A stretch of 64,000 nt of DNA. Source: Cryptomeria japonica (lineage: Eukaryota; Streptophyta; Pinopsida; Cupressales; Cupressaceae). Below, in pieces: positions 23,649-35,522 of this stretch. Position 1 is the stretch's first letter. Every line of letters starts with the position of its first letter. The notes beneath the pieces were generated by a model that saw only the letters and a program-made list of their open reading frames with translations, was not told the origin of the DNA and ran no database searches. The position numbers were made by a program, and so were the translations under genes. Location: positions 105,716,296-105,780,295 of the forward strand of contig NC_081412.1 in assembly GCF_030272615.1 (NCBI RefSeq), in the 5' to 3' direction.

Positions 23649-25830
23649 CTTGATGTGATCGATATAGGAGGTGATGCAGAAGTCAAGATCTAATCAGAGG
23701 TAGTTTGTTCAATGTGATGTTCAAATAAAGAGATGAGGTCAAAATATGGTTTTGAGAAAGATCTACCCTATTTAAGATGTGACCTAAGATGATAAAGAAG
23801 ATCAAGGTTTGATTTGATGATTGATTGATGAACTATCTATGATGTGACTGACAAATCGCACAGCTTTACCACGAGGGTGCATTATCAAGAAGCATTTTTC
23901 TTGAGATCCAAGTTTTCTTAGTTTAATTCTATGTTTTCTATTGAAGAATGAAGATCAATGAGCTTAACAGAGACTAAGATTAGATAGACAGAGTTTTGAC
24001 ACAAAAGTGGACAAGGTAGTTATCTTAGTAGAATTCTTGTCCTACGAAGGGCAAATCGACTTCTTGATCTCTCTCAGGGGTTAGAGGTTCAGGTTGAGCC
24101 TCATTGTAAGTGATATAAACTTCTATAAATAGAGTGGAAATGATCTTCCCTCCCTTGTTTAAGTGATAGTTGAATGTGTATTTCTAAGCAAAATCCCTAA
24201 TTCTTAGGGGTTCTTCATCAAATTCGTTAGATTTCCCTTGAAGGTATAACTACATATGTCTCACGAACACCCTATGAGACAAGAAGAGCTAATGGTTGAT
24301 GTATAAAAACTTTCTCCTCTTATAGATTTTCCTAGGACTAGGACGCTTCTTTTTTAGTTTAGCCTCTGGATTGAGGCTTCTTCTTCTCAACACTTGAGGA
24401 TTGGACATACAAGATATTGATGCTCGATCAGACATAGATATTGACTATGGTAGACAAGAGAATGTTCAGCCAATGAGGAAAATAGAGGTCTTCTCTAGGA
24501 TACTAACTGCTTTCAGGACTTAAGGATAGATTTTCATACTACAGAGTATGCGACCAAAATGAGTAACTTTCTAATTAGAAGGACAATTTGGCAATAGTGA
24601 TTTTTGTTCGTACGAGTTTAAATTTGACCAGAACAACAAAACATTGACTTGTTGTTGGCTCATACAACCTAGGACTGACCTAGGATGAGTTTTGACAGAT
24701 TTTTTATCTTTGACTTGGTTTTCAGTTTGTCTTTCAGTTTCAGTTTGACATTTTTGATTGTGTTGAAGTTTTGTTTCAATTGTTTTGAGGGATGAAAATC
24801 ACAGCAAACAATAGGTGTAAAGTGATAACAAGCACAACACGCTAAACCCTATAGAAGTTGGCTAAGAAGGAAAACCTTTCCCCGCAACCTAGGTACACCC
24901 CAATAGCTATCGCAATACGAAGTTCAAGGATCATGCAATGGATCAACAATGTCATATTAACCGAGTCAAGCGCTAATGGAGGCACGATATGGTGATTAAT
25001 CTTGGGGGGGAAACCAACTATCTCCTTGCACAAATATTATCCTCATTTCAGAGGTGAGTCGAGTAGCTTCTAACCTAAAGTTTGTAGTAAGGATTATGTT
25101 TGAAAGGACTACCTTACTATCACACAAGTGCGATTTAGAGTATAAAACCCAGCAAAATGTTGAAACCATGTAGTCACGCAAGCGTGATTTAGATCGTGAG
25201 GCCCTACAAGATGCTCAAAATGAGACACTCCTCATAAATGAAGCAATGCCACTGATTATTCTCTTTCTTGGGGCTTTCACCCTAGAAGTGTTTTATTATA
25301 GTGAGTTGGATTTCTAGCTTTAGTTGGACTCACTTGGGTCATTCCCTCTCACTGAGCCGTAGGGGCTACTCAGGAGGCAGGCCCTCTAAAGGTATCAACG
25401 GATCTGAAACTCTAATAGAAAAAAAATCTCAAGGTCTATATTTCTAATTGTCCGAATGGACAAGAGCATACTCTCCTACTCTAGATTTTTCCCAAAAACA
25501 CATAAAAAAAAGTTATTTCCCTTATAGAAGTTGAAGTGTTCCTGAAAAGATTAAGAAGATAGAATGTTTATTTGTATCTCTCGAGGCAACCTACAAAACA
25601 AAGATATTAGTAGTTTGAGTTTATAATCTTTGGCAACCGTATGTTTAATGGTTGAATTCTTTGCCAAGCGAACCTGCAAACATTAAAAGCCCAAAATTAC
25701 TTGCCAAAACAACATAAAAAATCATCAAAATAAAAACCTAGCATGCAAACTGTAAATTAAGCTAATCTAGCAAGAATTTTCATTCTTTATGACTATCCTA
25801 GTTATGATAGTTTTGATAGTACTGCATTTT
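23649..25830 (-). other. E2 5' leader, nothing recognised
   Basis: Long untranslated leader, as is usual in Tat/Ogre elements. No domain on either strand. Confidence 0.5.
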
Positions 25831-26471
25831 GTCATTCATAACTTTCAAACCAGACAAAATGTTGCAAATCGCTTTGGTGAAAATGTAGAAAACTTGGTTT
25901 TAAACAACATATCCAACATTTGTTTAGATCCAACTGTTCAATAAAACGTTATTCCCTCCGAACAGAGACCATTTTTTTACTATCACAAAAGAACAAGTAA
26001 AATGATAGTACTTCACTCTGTCATTCATAACTTTCAACCCCGACACAATTAGGAAAATCTCTCCAATGAAAAATATTTTAAATTTTATTTGAAACAACAT
26101 ATCCAAAATTTGTTTAGATCTAGCAATACAATAAATAGTTATGTCCTCTAAAAAAAAAGACCATTTTTTACTATCAGAGAAGAACAAGCAAAATCATAGT
26201 ACTACATGGTGGGGAGATGAGTCATCCATGGTCATAGTGAAGTATTTACACCCACAATACAAAAGAAAAGACCCAACAAGATGACTCCCTAAGGCTCTGT
26301 CATTCATAACTTTCAAACCAGACAAAATTAGGAAAATCATGCCTGTGAAAATACAGAAAATTTGGTTTGAAACAACATATCCAAAATTTGTTTAGATCCA
26401 ACGGTTCAATAAAACGTTATGCCCTCCGAATAGAGACCATTTTTTACTGTCACAGAAGAACAAGTAAAAAG
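25831..26471 (-). repeat. Three copies of a repeat of up to 189 bp in the E2 leader
   Basis: Each copy opens with gtcattcataactttcaa and ends with agaacaagtaaaa or a variant. Copies start at 25831, 26020 (189 bp later) and 26299. Between copies 2 and 3 is a 90-bp unrelated spacer. Confidence 0.85.
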
Positions 26472-26552
26472 AAAGATCTTTATTTGCAAATTTAACACAT
26501 GTTTATTAGTTATAAAAACCAAACATCAAATTTGTTCAAGAAAAATTATAAA

Positions 26553-26590
26553 TCTTATAGTCATGGGTTTGAGCCCCATGGTGGGCGCCA
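26553..26590 (-). promoter_or_regulatory. E2 primer-binding site with extended tRNA-Lys(CUU) match
   Basis: The minus strand reads TGGCGCCCACCATGGGGCTC four bases after the LTR. The plus strand shows a tRNA 3' end: T-stem atggg/cccat, a 7-base loop tttgagc, acceptor strand ggtgggc, then g-cca. Against plant tRNA-Lys(CUU) recalled from memory, 32 of 38 positions match and all six differences are C-to-T or G-to-A. Confidence 0.85.
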
Positions 26591-26594
26591 GAAA

Positions 26595-27722
26595 TGTGTG
26601 TGTAAAATTTGGGGAACCTGCAAGGGCACAAACACTTCAATAAACTATTATTTGCATGGGTTAGTTAATCAAAAAACAACAAAATGAAATCCATTGCAAT
26701 TCAGCTTATTGCCTCCTAGAAAGTGCGAGTATGGATTTCTCTAACATTGCTAAGTTATCCAGTGACTAGACTACACTCAAACGGAGGAGTTTTAAATGCA
26801 TGCAACTAGGCGAATGCAATATTAATAATTAAATGCAAGATTGAATGCAAGATTAATTGATTAGGAGAAATGAGATTATCAAACTAAATGATCAAAGCTC
26901 TAAATGAAGCTAAGCTAGATTATATGCAAGAAATTGAATCTAGATAAGAGAAATGAATCTAAGCTAATGAACTACAAGTCTAAATGATTCTAAGAGTAAA
27001 TGAAAGCTAAATGAAAACTAGGTTGATTGATGAATTAAATATGCAAAGATTCTTCAAAATTACCTTGATAAATAGCAACACAATATTTGCATAATAACGA
27101 TGTAAAATTCTTGGATGGTGATTGAAGAATGAGAGCCTAAATTTATAAGAAAATCAAGAGGGAGACCAAAGGTCAGGATTGACCTTTAATAAACAATTGA
27201 GATCGATTTGAAGGAAACACAATCCAATTGAAATTATTTGATTGGACAATTTAATTCCATTTTGGAGAGATAAGATTGAGTTCAAATTAGGAACTCAGAT
27301 TCTTTCCATTTTTCTTGAGTTCGGTCAATTTGTTTCCTTTTTTGAATTTTTGTGCTCATAATTTCCAATTTGTTTTTCAAATTAATTCCTCTTTCTTGAT
27401 TTGTTTCCTTTTTTTGAAGATTATGGCAATTTTTATTTATTTATTAAATATGCAAAAGATATTTAATTAAATAAATGAGATATTTGATTTTAAAAAGATT
27501 TTCTATTTTGAATTTTGAATTTGATCAACTAATTAAATGAGAATTTAATTAATTGTAATTGTCATGTTGCATTTTTATACCTTAGGAATTAATTAATCAG
27601 GCTCTCATCATTGATTTAAATTGAATATTTGATTCAGGACCTTGATGAATTTTATTGAATTTAAGCACATTAGTCGAGATTAGGGGCCCATAGTTTTGGA
27701 TGACCATTTTGAGGGTATTACA
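26595..27722 (-). repeat. E2 5' LTR
   Basis: 1128 bp, pairing with 12509-13621. It drives the element transcript on the minus strand; a TATA-like TATAAAT lies at about 27141-27147. Followed by target duplication aaggg. Confidence 0.93.
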
Positions 27723-28094
27723 AAGGGTAGGTATAGAAAATAGAAAAATATTAGAGAGGTGGTTATAGGTAAATTAAGAGACTAATGACAAGTGTCATGG
27801 AGTTAAAAAAGTTAATGAATTAATCAAATAAATAAATATTTATTTAATTAATAGAAGACGTGCGGCCAATTAAATAAATAAAATATTTATTTAATTTAGG
27901 GAAAGGATAATTTAAATAAATAAAAATATTTATTTAAATAGGGAAAGGATAGAAGAGGATAAGTGAATTAATTAAATAAATAAAAATCTATTTAATTAAT
28001 AGAAGGCTTAGAATAAAATAGTTAAATAAATAAATAAAATTATTTAATTAGGGAAAGGATAGAAGAGGATAAGTGAATTAATTATATATATATA
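27723..28094 (-). repeat. E1 5' LTR, piece 2 of 3
   Basis: Aligns to about 866-1130 of the left E1 LTR (aaagggtaggtatagaaaat onward). It is rich in attaaataaataaa repeats. It ends in the TA-rich stretch hit by E3. Confidence 0.88.
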
Positions 28095-29549
28095 TATAGA
28101 CGTATAAAAATGACCATATTCCTAAATGAATATTTTATGTTCATTTCTCTATTTAATTAAATCCAATTTAATTGAATAACCCACATTCCTCTATTTAATT
28201 AAGTAAATTACTCAATTAAATTCACTATACCTCTTTAATAGAATAAATCATTTTATTCAATTAAATCCCCTATCCACTTTTTAATTAAATTCAAATTTAA
28301 TTAAAATAGTTATCCTAAATTAAATAAATCTAATTTATTTAATTGCAACCAAATTGAATTAAATTCAATTAAAACCTATTTTCCCTCACCCACTTGCAAA
28401 ATCCTACACCTCCCACTTGCATCCTAACCCTCTTTCTAACCTCTTCTAGATTCTTCTAAACCTAATTAATTAACCCAAACCCATCCATTATCCCTTTTCC
28501 CTAAATTTGAGGAGGTCACCTCTCAAATTTGGAGTAAAGTCTTCAAATTGCATTAAAGCCTTTATCCATTCAACAAGCTAACTTGTTGAATGCCCCCAAA
28601 TTTGGAAGGACTCTTACAAAGTTATCCCCAAAGTCTTCATAACCATTAATGGTTAACTCAACCCTCTTAGATGGTTAAAGAATTTCCATAAACTCAACCT
28701 CCATCTAACCCAAGGGTCTCATCAAGCATTTATTGCTTTGACCATGGTTATCCTTAAACCTTTGCACAAGAGTTTATCCTTTGGGTAAAAGCTTTATCCA
28801 ATGGATAACCCTAACTTAACCTTAGCCCTTAACCCCTAGGGTAACCATGAGGTCTTCTCAAGCATTTAATGCTTCTTACATCTCCTCTCAACCAACCTTA
28901 TGTTGACAATTGTCACCATTTCATTGGTGCCAATTGCAAACATGGATTCCCAACTTTCAAACTTGGCCCTTGATTAACTCTTTCAATCCTGACCATCCAT
29001 TGCCCTATTTTTGCTATAAATAGAGCTCTCATTCCTCCATTTTCATCATCCAAGTCTTTAGCATCACACTTATACTCAAATCCATTTAAGCTTTCATATT
29101 CTATATGCTCATCATTTAGCCTCTCTTTTAAATAGGAATTAATCTAAATATGCAAATTTAGAGTATGTTCCTTATCATTTAGCTTAATCATAGACTAATA
29201 TATCATGCTAGGATAGTCTTGTTTACTAACCTTGCCATCTTATAGATAGTTTATTGCATTTGTAGCATCATGCATAGCTTAGGATGCATATCATCTTAAA
29301 ATCCACAAAAGCATCCCTCGTTCTTGCATTTGCCATCCCTAAACCATTTTGCTCAGTGATCTGAGAGAAAAAAACATTGGTTTGAGGGACTGTGTAAGAT
29401 AGAGAACCATGGAACCATCCTTGGGAAGCTGAGCCATACTTCATGACTCCGTGGCTTGCACCAAGAAGTCCTATGGGTGTGTGAGCAAGGCTCCATAGAG
29501 CTCCATTTTTCACATATTCAGTTCTATCGGCCCGCTTTTCCCGCATATA
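28095..29549 (+). repeat. E3 5' LTR
   Basis: 1455 bp. The start reads TATAGACGTATAAA where the 3' LTR has TGTAGATGTATAAA, and the end reads CATATA against CATACA; both canonical termini (TG and CA) have been changed by G-to-A or C-to-T in this copy. Confidence 0.94.
29015..29023 (+). promoter_or_regulatory. TATA box of the E3 5' LTR
   Basis: TATAAATAG followed by agctctcattcc, in the second half of the LTR. The 3' LTR has the same box at 45931-45939. It likely sets the transcript start some 30 bp further on. Confidence 0.75.
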
Positions 29550-29553
29550 TTTT

Positions 29554-29571
29554 TGGCACCCACCGTGGGGC
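29554..29571 (+). promoter_or_regulatory. E3 primer-binding site (tRNA-Lys type)
   Basis: TGGCACCCACCGTGGGGC, 17 of 18 matching the complement of the tRNA-Lys(CUU) 3' end recalled from memory, four bases after the LTR. The match stops at 18 bases, unlike in E2. Confidence 0.85.
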
Positions 29572-29658
29572 ATTACCCAATATATCAAATCGGTTTTTAA
29601 ATATAACCACTTTTGCAGGTCCGCGGGAAATGAGAGTCAATATGTGGGAAACATTCCC

Positions 29659-29913
29659 TAGTGCATCTGGTCAACAACCTAGCACATCCAGTTTACTGTT
29701 TAGCACATTGAGTCCATTATCTAGCACATCAAGTCTGTTTATTAGCGCATCAGAATACTAAACTTTTCCTATAGGTCTCAGCACGGGAGAAAAATAGAGC
29801 AGCACTTCCGAAACACAGAGTAGTGCATCCCGAAAATAGTGTAGCACATCACCAATTTCTTTTAGTGCATCACTATTATTTTGTAGCACGTACAGTTTGT
29901 TCTATAGCGCATC
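29659..29913 (+). repeat. E3 leader array A: TAGCGCATC every 21 bp, 12 units
   Basis: Motif starts at 29659, 29680, 29701, 29722, 29743, then (36-bp step) 29779, 29800, 29821, 29842, 29863, 29884, 29905: every other step is exactly 21 bp. Sites read TAGTGCATC, TAGCACATC, TAGCACATT, TAGCGCATC or TAGCACGTA, nearly all single CpG-decay variants of TAGCGCATC; two units start CAGCAC. The 12 bases between motifs are poorly conserved. A frame at 29456-29761 reads Ser-Ala/Thr-Ser heptads over the first five units but then stops. Confidence 0.92.
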
Positions 29914-29929
29914 ATTCATAGACAGAAAT

Positions 29930-31410
29930 CAATAATTTAAAATCTGCAACCGGGGATAAAAAGTAGACTTGTTGAAGTCCACCAATCATCTAATGTTTTC
30001 CTCTTGTTTCCTGGCAGGATTCTAACAAATTTGTTGCAGATGGGAGCTTAGTTTTAAAATATTAAGATAGTTAGAATTTTCACTAACTTAGTTAAGTTAG
30101 TTTAAAATCTGAACTTCTTTTGTTCTTAAAATTAAACTCACTTTTTTGGGCTATAAAAAGAACCACAAATCAGAACATTTCTTGCTTTCATAGGAGAAAA
30201 CCTATTTTTGGGCTTTAAAAAGAACCATACAAACCTTCCTTTTTGCAAAAATAGCTATAAAAAGAACCTCACCATCCTTTGGTGTATAAAAGGATTCATT
30301 TCTAACTTTTGCGAAGGAAAGAACCACACTTACAAAGTTTTGTTACAATCAAAGGAGGGAAGTTATTCCCCTTTTGCTGGTTTCCTTTTGTTATCCAAAA
30401 TCAAACTTTTTCTTTGTTAACTCGATTATTTTCTTAGATTAAATAATCACTAATTTGGGGAAAGTAAAATTGACACCATGCTTTTTGGAGCAACATCTCC
30501 CAATAGAAGTTAACAAATCATTTATCTTGAAAGGCTAAAAAGAAAAATTGTTTACCTTGTCTCCAAAGTGGAAGGAATATGCTCTCCCCTTAGCTGGGTG
30601 ATCAAAAATCTAGACCACTCTTAAAGCTTTCTTTACTTCAAGCAATAAATCCTTTAGTAGGTCTGCCTTCCCGAGGAGTTGGAATTAACTCTTAAAGCCA
30701 TTTATGACCAGTGTGAAGGGAACGACCTAAGTGGGAAACGGCTTTGATGCCAAGTATTCCAACCCACTATAATCAAAAGTGGAAAGTGATGAAAGTCCTT
30801 TACAACGGTTGCGCGTAGCAATTAGCCTTCCCCCAGTATCCTCGAGATACGTAAAGCCTTTGTTATAAAGGTTGGGAAGCCTCCTGAGGGAATTTATCAC
30901 TGACGACCAAACAGGAAGCATGATTACGAACCATAGAAATAAGAACCTTGAACCAAGTCAGTAACCAGACATTTATAACATCATAGTGCAAGGGTGGGGA
31001 AGAATCTGCCCCAAAGATCACTCACCATATATCTCCCAAGATAACTACTCAATTGTGAAGCAATTCACTTTGAGTTAATTTCTGGCAAAAGGCAAAAAAA
31101 GGGCGCCCTCTAGGGGGTGACATGACTGTTTGAGCTGACGGAGTATCGAGACTAGTGGGCTATGATGTTATTTATGACCTTTGAATAAAGAGTCTTCTTG
31201 AAGTGTATTATTCGTATCCAAACCTGTTAAAACATTAGGGATTTGAACACATCCTCGCAGAACATACACTTTTTGTTAGATTAGGCAAAATGGTTGTCTT
31301 TTTTGTGCTATGCTTGCATTTACTACTTCAGAAAATCATCCATCAAGACTGAAAAACTCACAATCAAATCCGAAAATTACAAAAAAAAAACAACCAAAGG
31401 AAAAATCAGG
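29930..31410 (+). other. E3 leader between arrays
   Basis: No coding recognised. At 30150-30300 a phrase like gctataaaaagaacc recurs three times (near 30151, 30213 and 30252), with a further tataaaagg at about 30283. The rest is ordinary leader sequence. Confidence 0.5.
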
Positions 31411-31416
31411 GCATTT

Positions 31417-31792
31417 TAGCACATGAGAACAACTTCTTAGCGCGTAGGGTACTTTTGTTAGCGCATCAAAGCATAAAGTTAGCGCATCTAGTCAAAATAG
31501 TAGCATTTTATCCAAAATTTCAAAACAGTGTTAAATAGTTAGCACATCTAGAAAATAGCCTAGCACATTGAAGCATCAGCTTAGCGCATAGGAGTCAAAA
31601 TTTAGCGCGTAGGGTTTAACAGTTAGCGCATCGCAGACCCATACTAGCGCATAACTTTTTGAGCTTGCAGAAAACAAAATTTAAGCAGTCGAAAACTTTA
31701 GTGCATGGCAGGGGGCAGCCTAGCACGTGTGGTCATTCTTTTAGCGCGTGAAGTAAATTTAGTAGCGCATCTTGTCTCTATTTTAGCACGTG
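31417..31792 (+). repeat. E3 leader array B: TAGCGCATC every 21 bp, 16 units
   Basis: Starts at 31417, 31438, 31459, 31480, 31501, then 31540, 31561, 31582, 31603, 31624, 31645, then 31699, 31721, 31742, 31763, 31784. Steps are 21 bp except 39, 54 and one 22. More sites keep the CpG (TAGCGCATC, TAGCGCGTA, TAGCGCATA) than in array A. It ends about 850 bp before gag. Confidence 0.92.
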
Positions 31793-32642
31793 GCCAAAAA
31801 CAGAAAAACAAGGGGCAAAACAGTGAGGAATTTTGAAAATTGGAAAACATCTTCAGAAGCCTCTTTTCATTAGCATCATTTTTCATCAAAGTAGAGTAGC
31901 GAAAACAAAGTTGTAAAAACCATTTCTTGAGCAAAGTTTGTGTCAAACAAATGTTGTAGAATCCCAAAACTGATTGCACGATAAAACATATCTATCCTAT
32001 CAAAATATGGAAACATCATCACAAGTATCAAAAGGATCCTTTATCATCTCACGGATTTCATCTCAAAAACACTTGTTTAAAACCTCAGGTTGTCGAATCA
32101 AGTTTCCATATCGAGAGACTTTATCCATATCATTTGACACACTTTGTTGTGAAGAGGCATCTAAACCTTCACTTTGATAGAGTAAAACTTGAATTTTCAA
32201 AACAAGATCAACTAAAACCAAAGCAAATCGAAGGAAACCATTGATCACTTATGCATGACTAATCCCCATATTCTAAGAAGAAAGAATCTTTATCGTAACA
32301 TCACGTTAAGGAAACAACAACCAAGTTTTTCCAAATTTATCAAGAGAAACAAGTTTTTATACATCAATCGTCAACTCTTCAAATCTCATTGAGTATTCCT
32401 TCATCATGTCAAACGTTATATCGAAAACAAATCCAACGAATTTGACAAAGAGCCTTTAAAGACTAGGGCATATTGTCAAAAATCTGCTTTTAATCAAATC
32501 ATAAACTGTGGAGGAAGGATCAATCTGGCATTCTTGCCCGATGAGTGTATCACTTATAACACACCCCGACCTGAACCACCAACCCCCGAGCGACATATCA
32601 AAGAGGATTTTTTCCCCTTCGTCACTAAAAGTTTCTACTAAA
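31793..32642 (+). other. E3 leader proximal to gag
   Basis: No domain seen. A frame starting at 32508 is in register with gag and runs into it, but the gag-like start MSITRSQQ begins at 32643. Confidence 0.5.
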
Positions 32643-34580
32643 ATGTCTATTACTCGCTCTCAACAAAAACAACAAAGCGAGGCACAAGCATAATCTAGTA
32701 TGAATCGAAGGTTATCAAATCCTTTTGGAGGTCCACATCTAGAGGATACTGAAATTTTTGCAGAAATTCTTCAGGAATGTCAGGAAAATGCTTCATTCCA
32801 AAAGCTTGTAGAAAGGCTCATGGAAAATGACAAAGAAAAATACTTGCTCATGCTCACAAGCAAAGGAGTCAAACTCCCTGAAAATTTTGACGCAGATGTG
32901 TTTAGAACGAGACCTCAACATTATGAATATCAAGAACGACAATGGGAAGGGGAAGCACACGACCCTGAACAAGATATCCCTGATCAAAACATACCGGAAC
33001 AACACACACCAAGACAAAACATCCTGGATCAAAACATACCAGAGCAACATACACCAAGACAATACATTCCCGAGCAAAACATACCGTTCCATACACCGTT
33101 TCAACCCAGGATCAATACAAGGGAAGAAATTTTCCCTCAGCAAAACAATGCGCCTTTGGTTGCCCTTACTCAACAAATGCAAATGTTACAAAGACAAATG
33201 CAAGACATGCAACAAGGTACAACAGTACGGTACTCATTAAATGAAATATGTCCTTATCCTTTTGACAGAAGATTGCACATGATCCCTTTTCCTCCAAACT
33301 CAGATGTGACTAAATTTGACAGATACGATGGAAAAAGTGATCCCCATGATCATGTCAGAGAATTCTGTACCATGAGTCTTGAATTTTCTCATGATGACAC
33401 CTATCTAATGAGGTTGTTCCCAAGAAGCTTGGGAGGACAAACAATGGAGTGGTTATCCAAAACTACCCTAGCTGTCAGATCATTTGATGAATTGGTTAAC
33501 AAGTTCATAACACAATGTTCCTACAACATTCAACATGCTATAACCATGCTAGACGTCTACAACACCAAGCAGAAAAATGATGAAACATTCATGATATTCC
33601 TTCAACGATGGCAACATATGGTATCACGATATCCTCGAGATATTCCTAAAAAGGAGAAAATGGAAATCTTTATCGACAACTTGAATGGTGAGATGAGTTA
33701 CAGGCTCAAACTCCAATGCATCTTGTCTTTCGCTAAATTGATTGAAAACGGCATTCAAGTAGAGGAAGCATGTGTCAAAAAGGGAACGCTTAAATTCTTC
33801 AAAGAAGGAACAAATTCATCAAACTACAATAACCAAAACAACAGCAACTTAGACAAGTCTCGATTCTAGACTCGAAACAAAAATGAAGGCAACAATGAAT
33901 CGCATGATCCAAAATCCAAGCAACCAGTGCTCGCATTATTCCGAAATCCTCAAGCTAATAAGAATCCTAAAGGTTGTAATCCAAACGCCAACACATATGC
34001 ACCAAATACCAATCAAGGTCAACCCAACGCAAACAACACCAACGATACTCAAAACAAAACCATGAGTCAAGGACCTAGTAACAATTCACGCGACAACAAT
34101 AACAATTTCTAGAAGTGTGTCTTCACACCACTAGGACAATCACTAGAGTCAGCATTCAGAGAGCTCCTGGTGAACAAGATTCTCTCTTTGCCTGCAATCA
34201 ACAACTATGAACCCCAAATCAAACCACCTTGGTGGAATGATTCACACTATTGTGATTTTCATCGTAACAAAGGTCATTAAACGAACGATTGCATGAGATT
34301 GAAAAACATTGTTCAGGATATGATTGATCGAGGTGATTTAACGGTAGATGGTCTCAAAACAAATGGTGACCACGGAGCCTTTAAAAATCCTCTTCCAAAC
34401 TACAATAAAGATGGAGCTTCAACCTCAAATGATACACGAGGAGCTCGTATCAACCATATCTACAATAACACCATCAATCACATATCAGTTGAAGACCATC
34501 ATGTGAATGTCATCACCATCCGAGACTAGCATAATCATGAATCTATCAATGTCACAACCAGAGCTCAAAAATATGTCTTG
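32643..34580 (+). pseudogene. E3 gag (nearly complete, in-frame stops)
   Basis: From MSITRSQQKQQ at 32643 the frame reads a capsid region, with stops at 32691, 33867, 34110, 34278 and 34527 and no frameshift. Residues include ICPYPFDRRLHMIPFPPNSD, KFDRYDGKSDPHDHVREF and FITQCSYNIQHA, the usual Tat capsid core. A degenerate three-to-four-copy repeat IPEQHTPRQNILDQN lies at about 32980-33090. A zinc-knuckle-like YCDFHRNKGH*TNDC is near 34250-34295, its stop inside the motif. Gag packages element RNA in cytoplasmic particles. Context: first domain of the single-frame polyprotein. Confidence 0.9.
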
Positions 34581-35522
34581 AATGGACATACCGTGCCTAC
34601 AACCACTACACCAAAAATCCAATATGATTTAGTCAGCCAACTACACAAAACTTCGGCTCAGATATCTATACTAGAACTACTAAAACTGTCACCAAAACAC
34701 AAAAACATATTGGAGCAAGCGCTATTGGAAAAAAATGTACCTCAAGATCTGGATGCAGATAGATTTCAAGCCATGGTCACTCATATGACAGGGCCTCATA
34801 ATCTCACCTTCTTAGAGCATGATAATACTTCCTTGAGTCATCCACATAACACTCCTCTCCATATTGAAGTCATCATTTATAAACACTGAGTAAAAAGAGT
34901 ATTGATAGATGGAGGAGATGGACTTAATATATGTACCTTAAAACTTATCTGTACATTAGGCTTCTTAGAGGAGTTTGTTGATCCACATAAAAAGATTACC
35001 ATAAAGGCATATGATGATGAAGAAAGGTCATCTAAAGGAACCGTGATGTTACCCATTCAAGTGGGACCAATGCAAAAGGATACTATGTGTCAGGTCTTAG
35101 ACATAGACCTCACCTACAATATTTTATTAGGTCGACCTTAGATACATGAAATGCAAGCAGTGCCTTCTACGTATCACCAGTGTGTCAAATTTCCTTATAA
35201 CGGACAAGAGGTCTCTATATCTACTGATCACAATCCATTTCAACATTGTAATGCAATGGGGGCAGCCCAGGATAGTTTGGTTCCTCATAATAGGGAAAAA
35301 CAGAGATCCTCAACATCAGATCTACAAAAGGCAAAGCCCAAATCATTACCTAGAGATTTCAAGCAGAAAATGCAAATCAAAGAACAAGGTATGGGAGAAT
35401 ACTCTTTGGAACCCATGTGTTTGGCCAAATTACCAACATCACCCAAATCTCATGGATTGCCCACTCCATCAACACATCAGGTAACTCAGCCCATCACCAA
35501 ATTTGATGGTATCTTCATCTAA
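34578..35522 (+). pseudogene. E3 retropepsin-type protease
   Basis: The active-site region reads KRVLIDGGDGLNIC (near 34890-34935), with D-G-G where D-T/S-G is usual, as in many Tat elements. ILLGRP followed by a stop for Trp sits at 35121-35141. The stop at 34887 replaces Arg and the one at 35139 replaces Trp, by comparison with E2 (HKHRIKRV, GRPWIH). Protease would cut the Gag-Pol polyprotein. Not functional here. Confidence 0.85.

Larger units (their letters stand above)
12509..27722 (-). mobile_element. E2: Tat-type Ty3/gypsy retrotransposon, 15.2 kb, decayed
   Basis: Paired LTRs (12509-13621 and 26595-27722), a perfect 5-bp duplication aaggg (12504-12508 and 27723-27727), a polypurine tract and a tRNA-Lys-type primer site define it. 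Coding runs on the minus strand from gag (about 23648) to integrase (about 15770). The order is gag, protease, G-patch-like segment, RT, RNase H, second RNase H, integrase; the second RNase H marks the Tat/Athila branch. The frames used change several times, so there are multiple frameshifts as well as stops. No PMD gene is visible. It sits inside the E1 5' LTR, so it is younger than E1. The LTR pair differs at about 6-7 percent of sites in the first 300 bp by eye. Confidence 0.93.

Noticed and set aside
26561-26590. A tRNA-Lys gene
   Set aside because: Only the 3' half of a tRNA is present and it abuts an LTR, so it is a primer-binding site.
29659-31792. CRISPR-like array
   Set aside because: Repeats are 9 bp with 12-bp spacers inside a plant retrotransposon; no cas genes, wrong kind of genome.
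32793-33182. Minus-strand frame opposite E3 gag
   Set aside because: Shadow of the gag QNIPEQHTPRQ-type repeat; no independent support.
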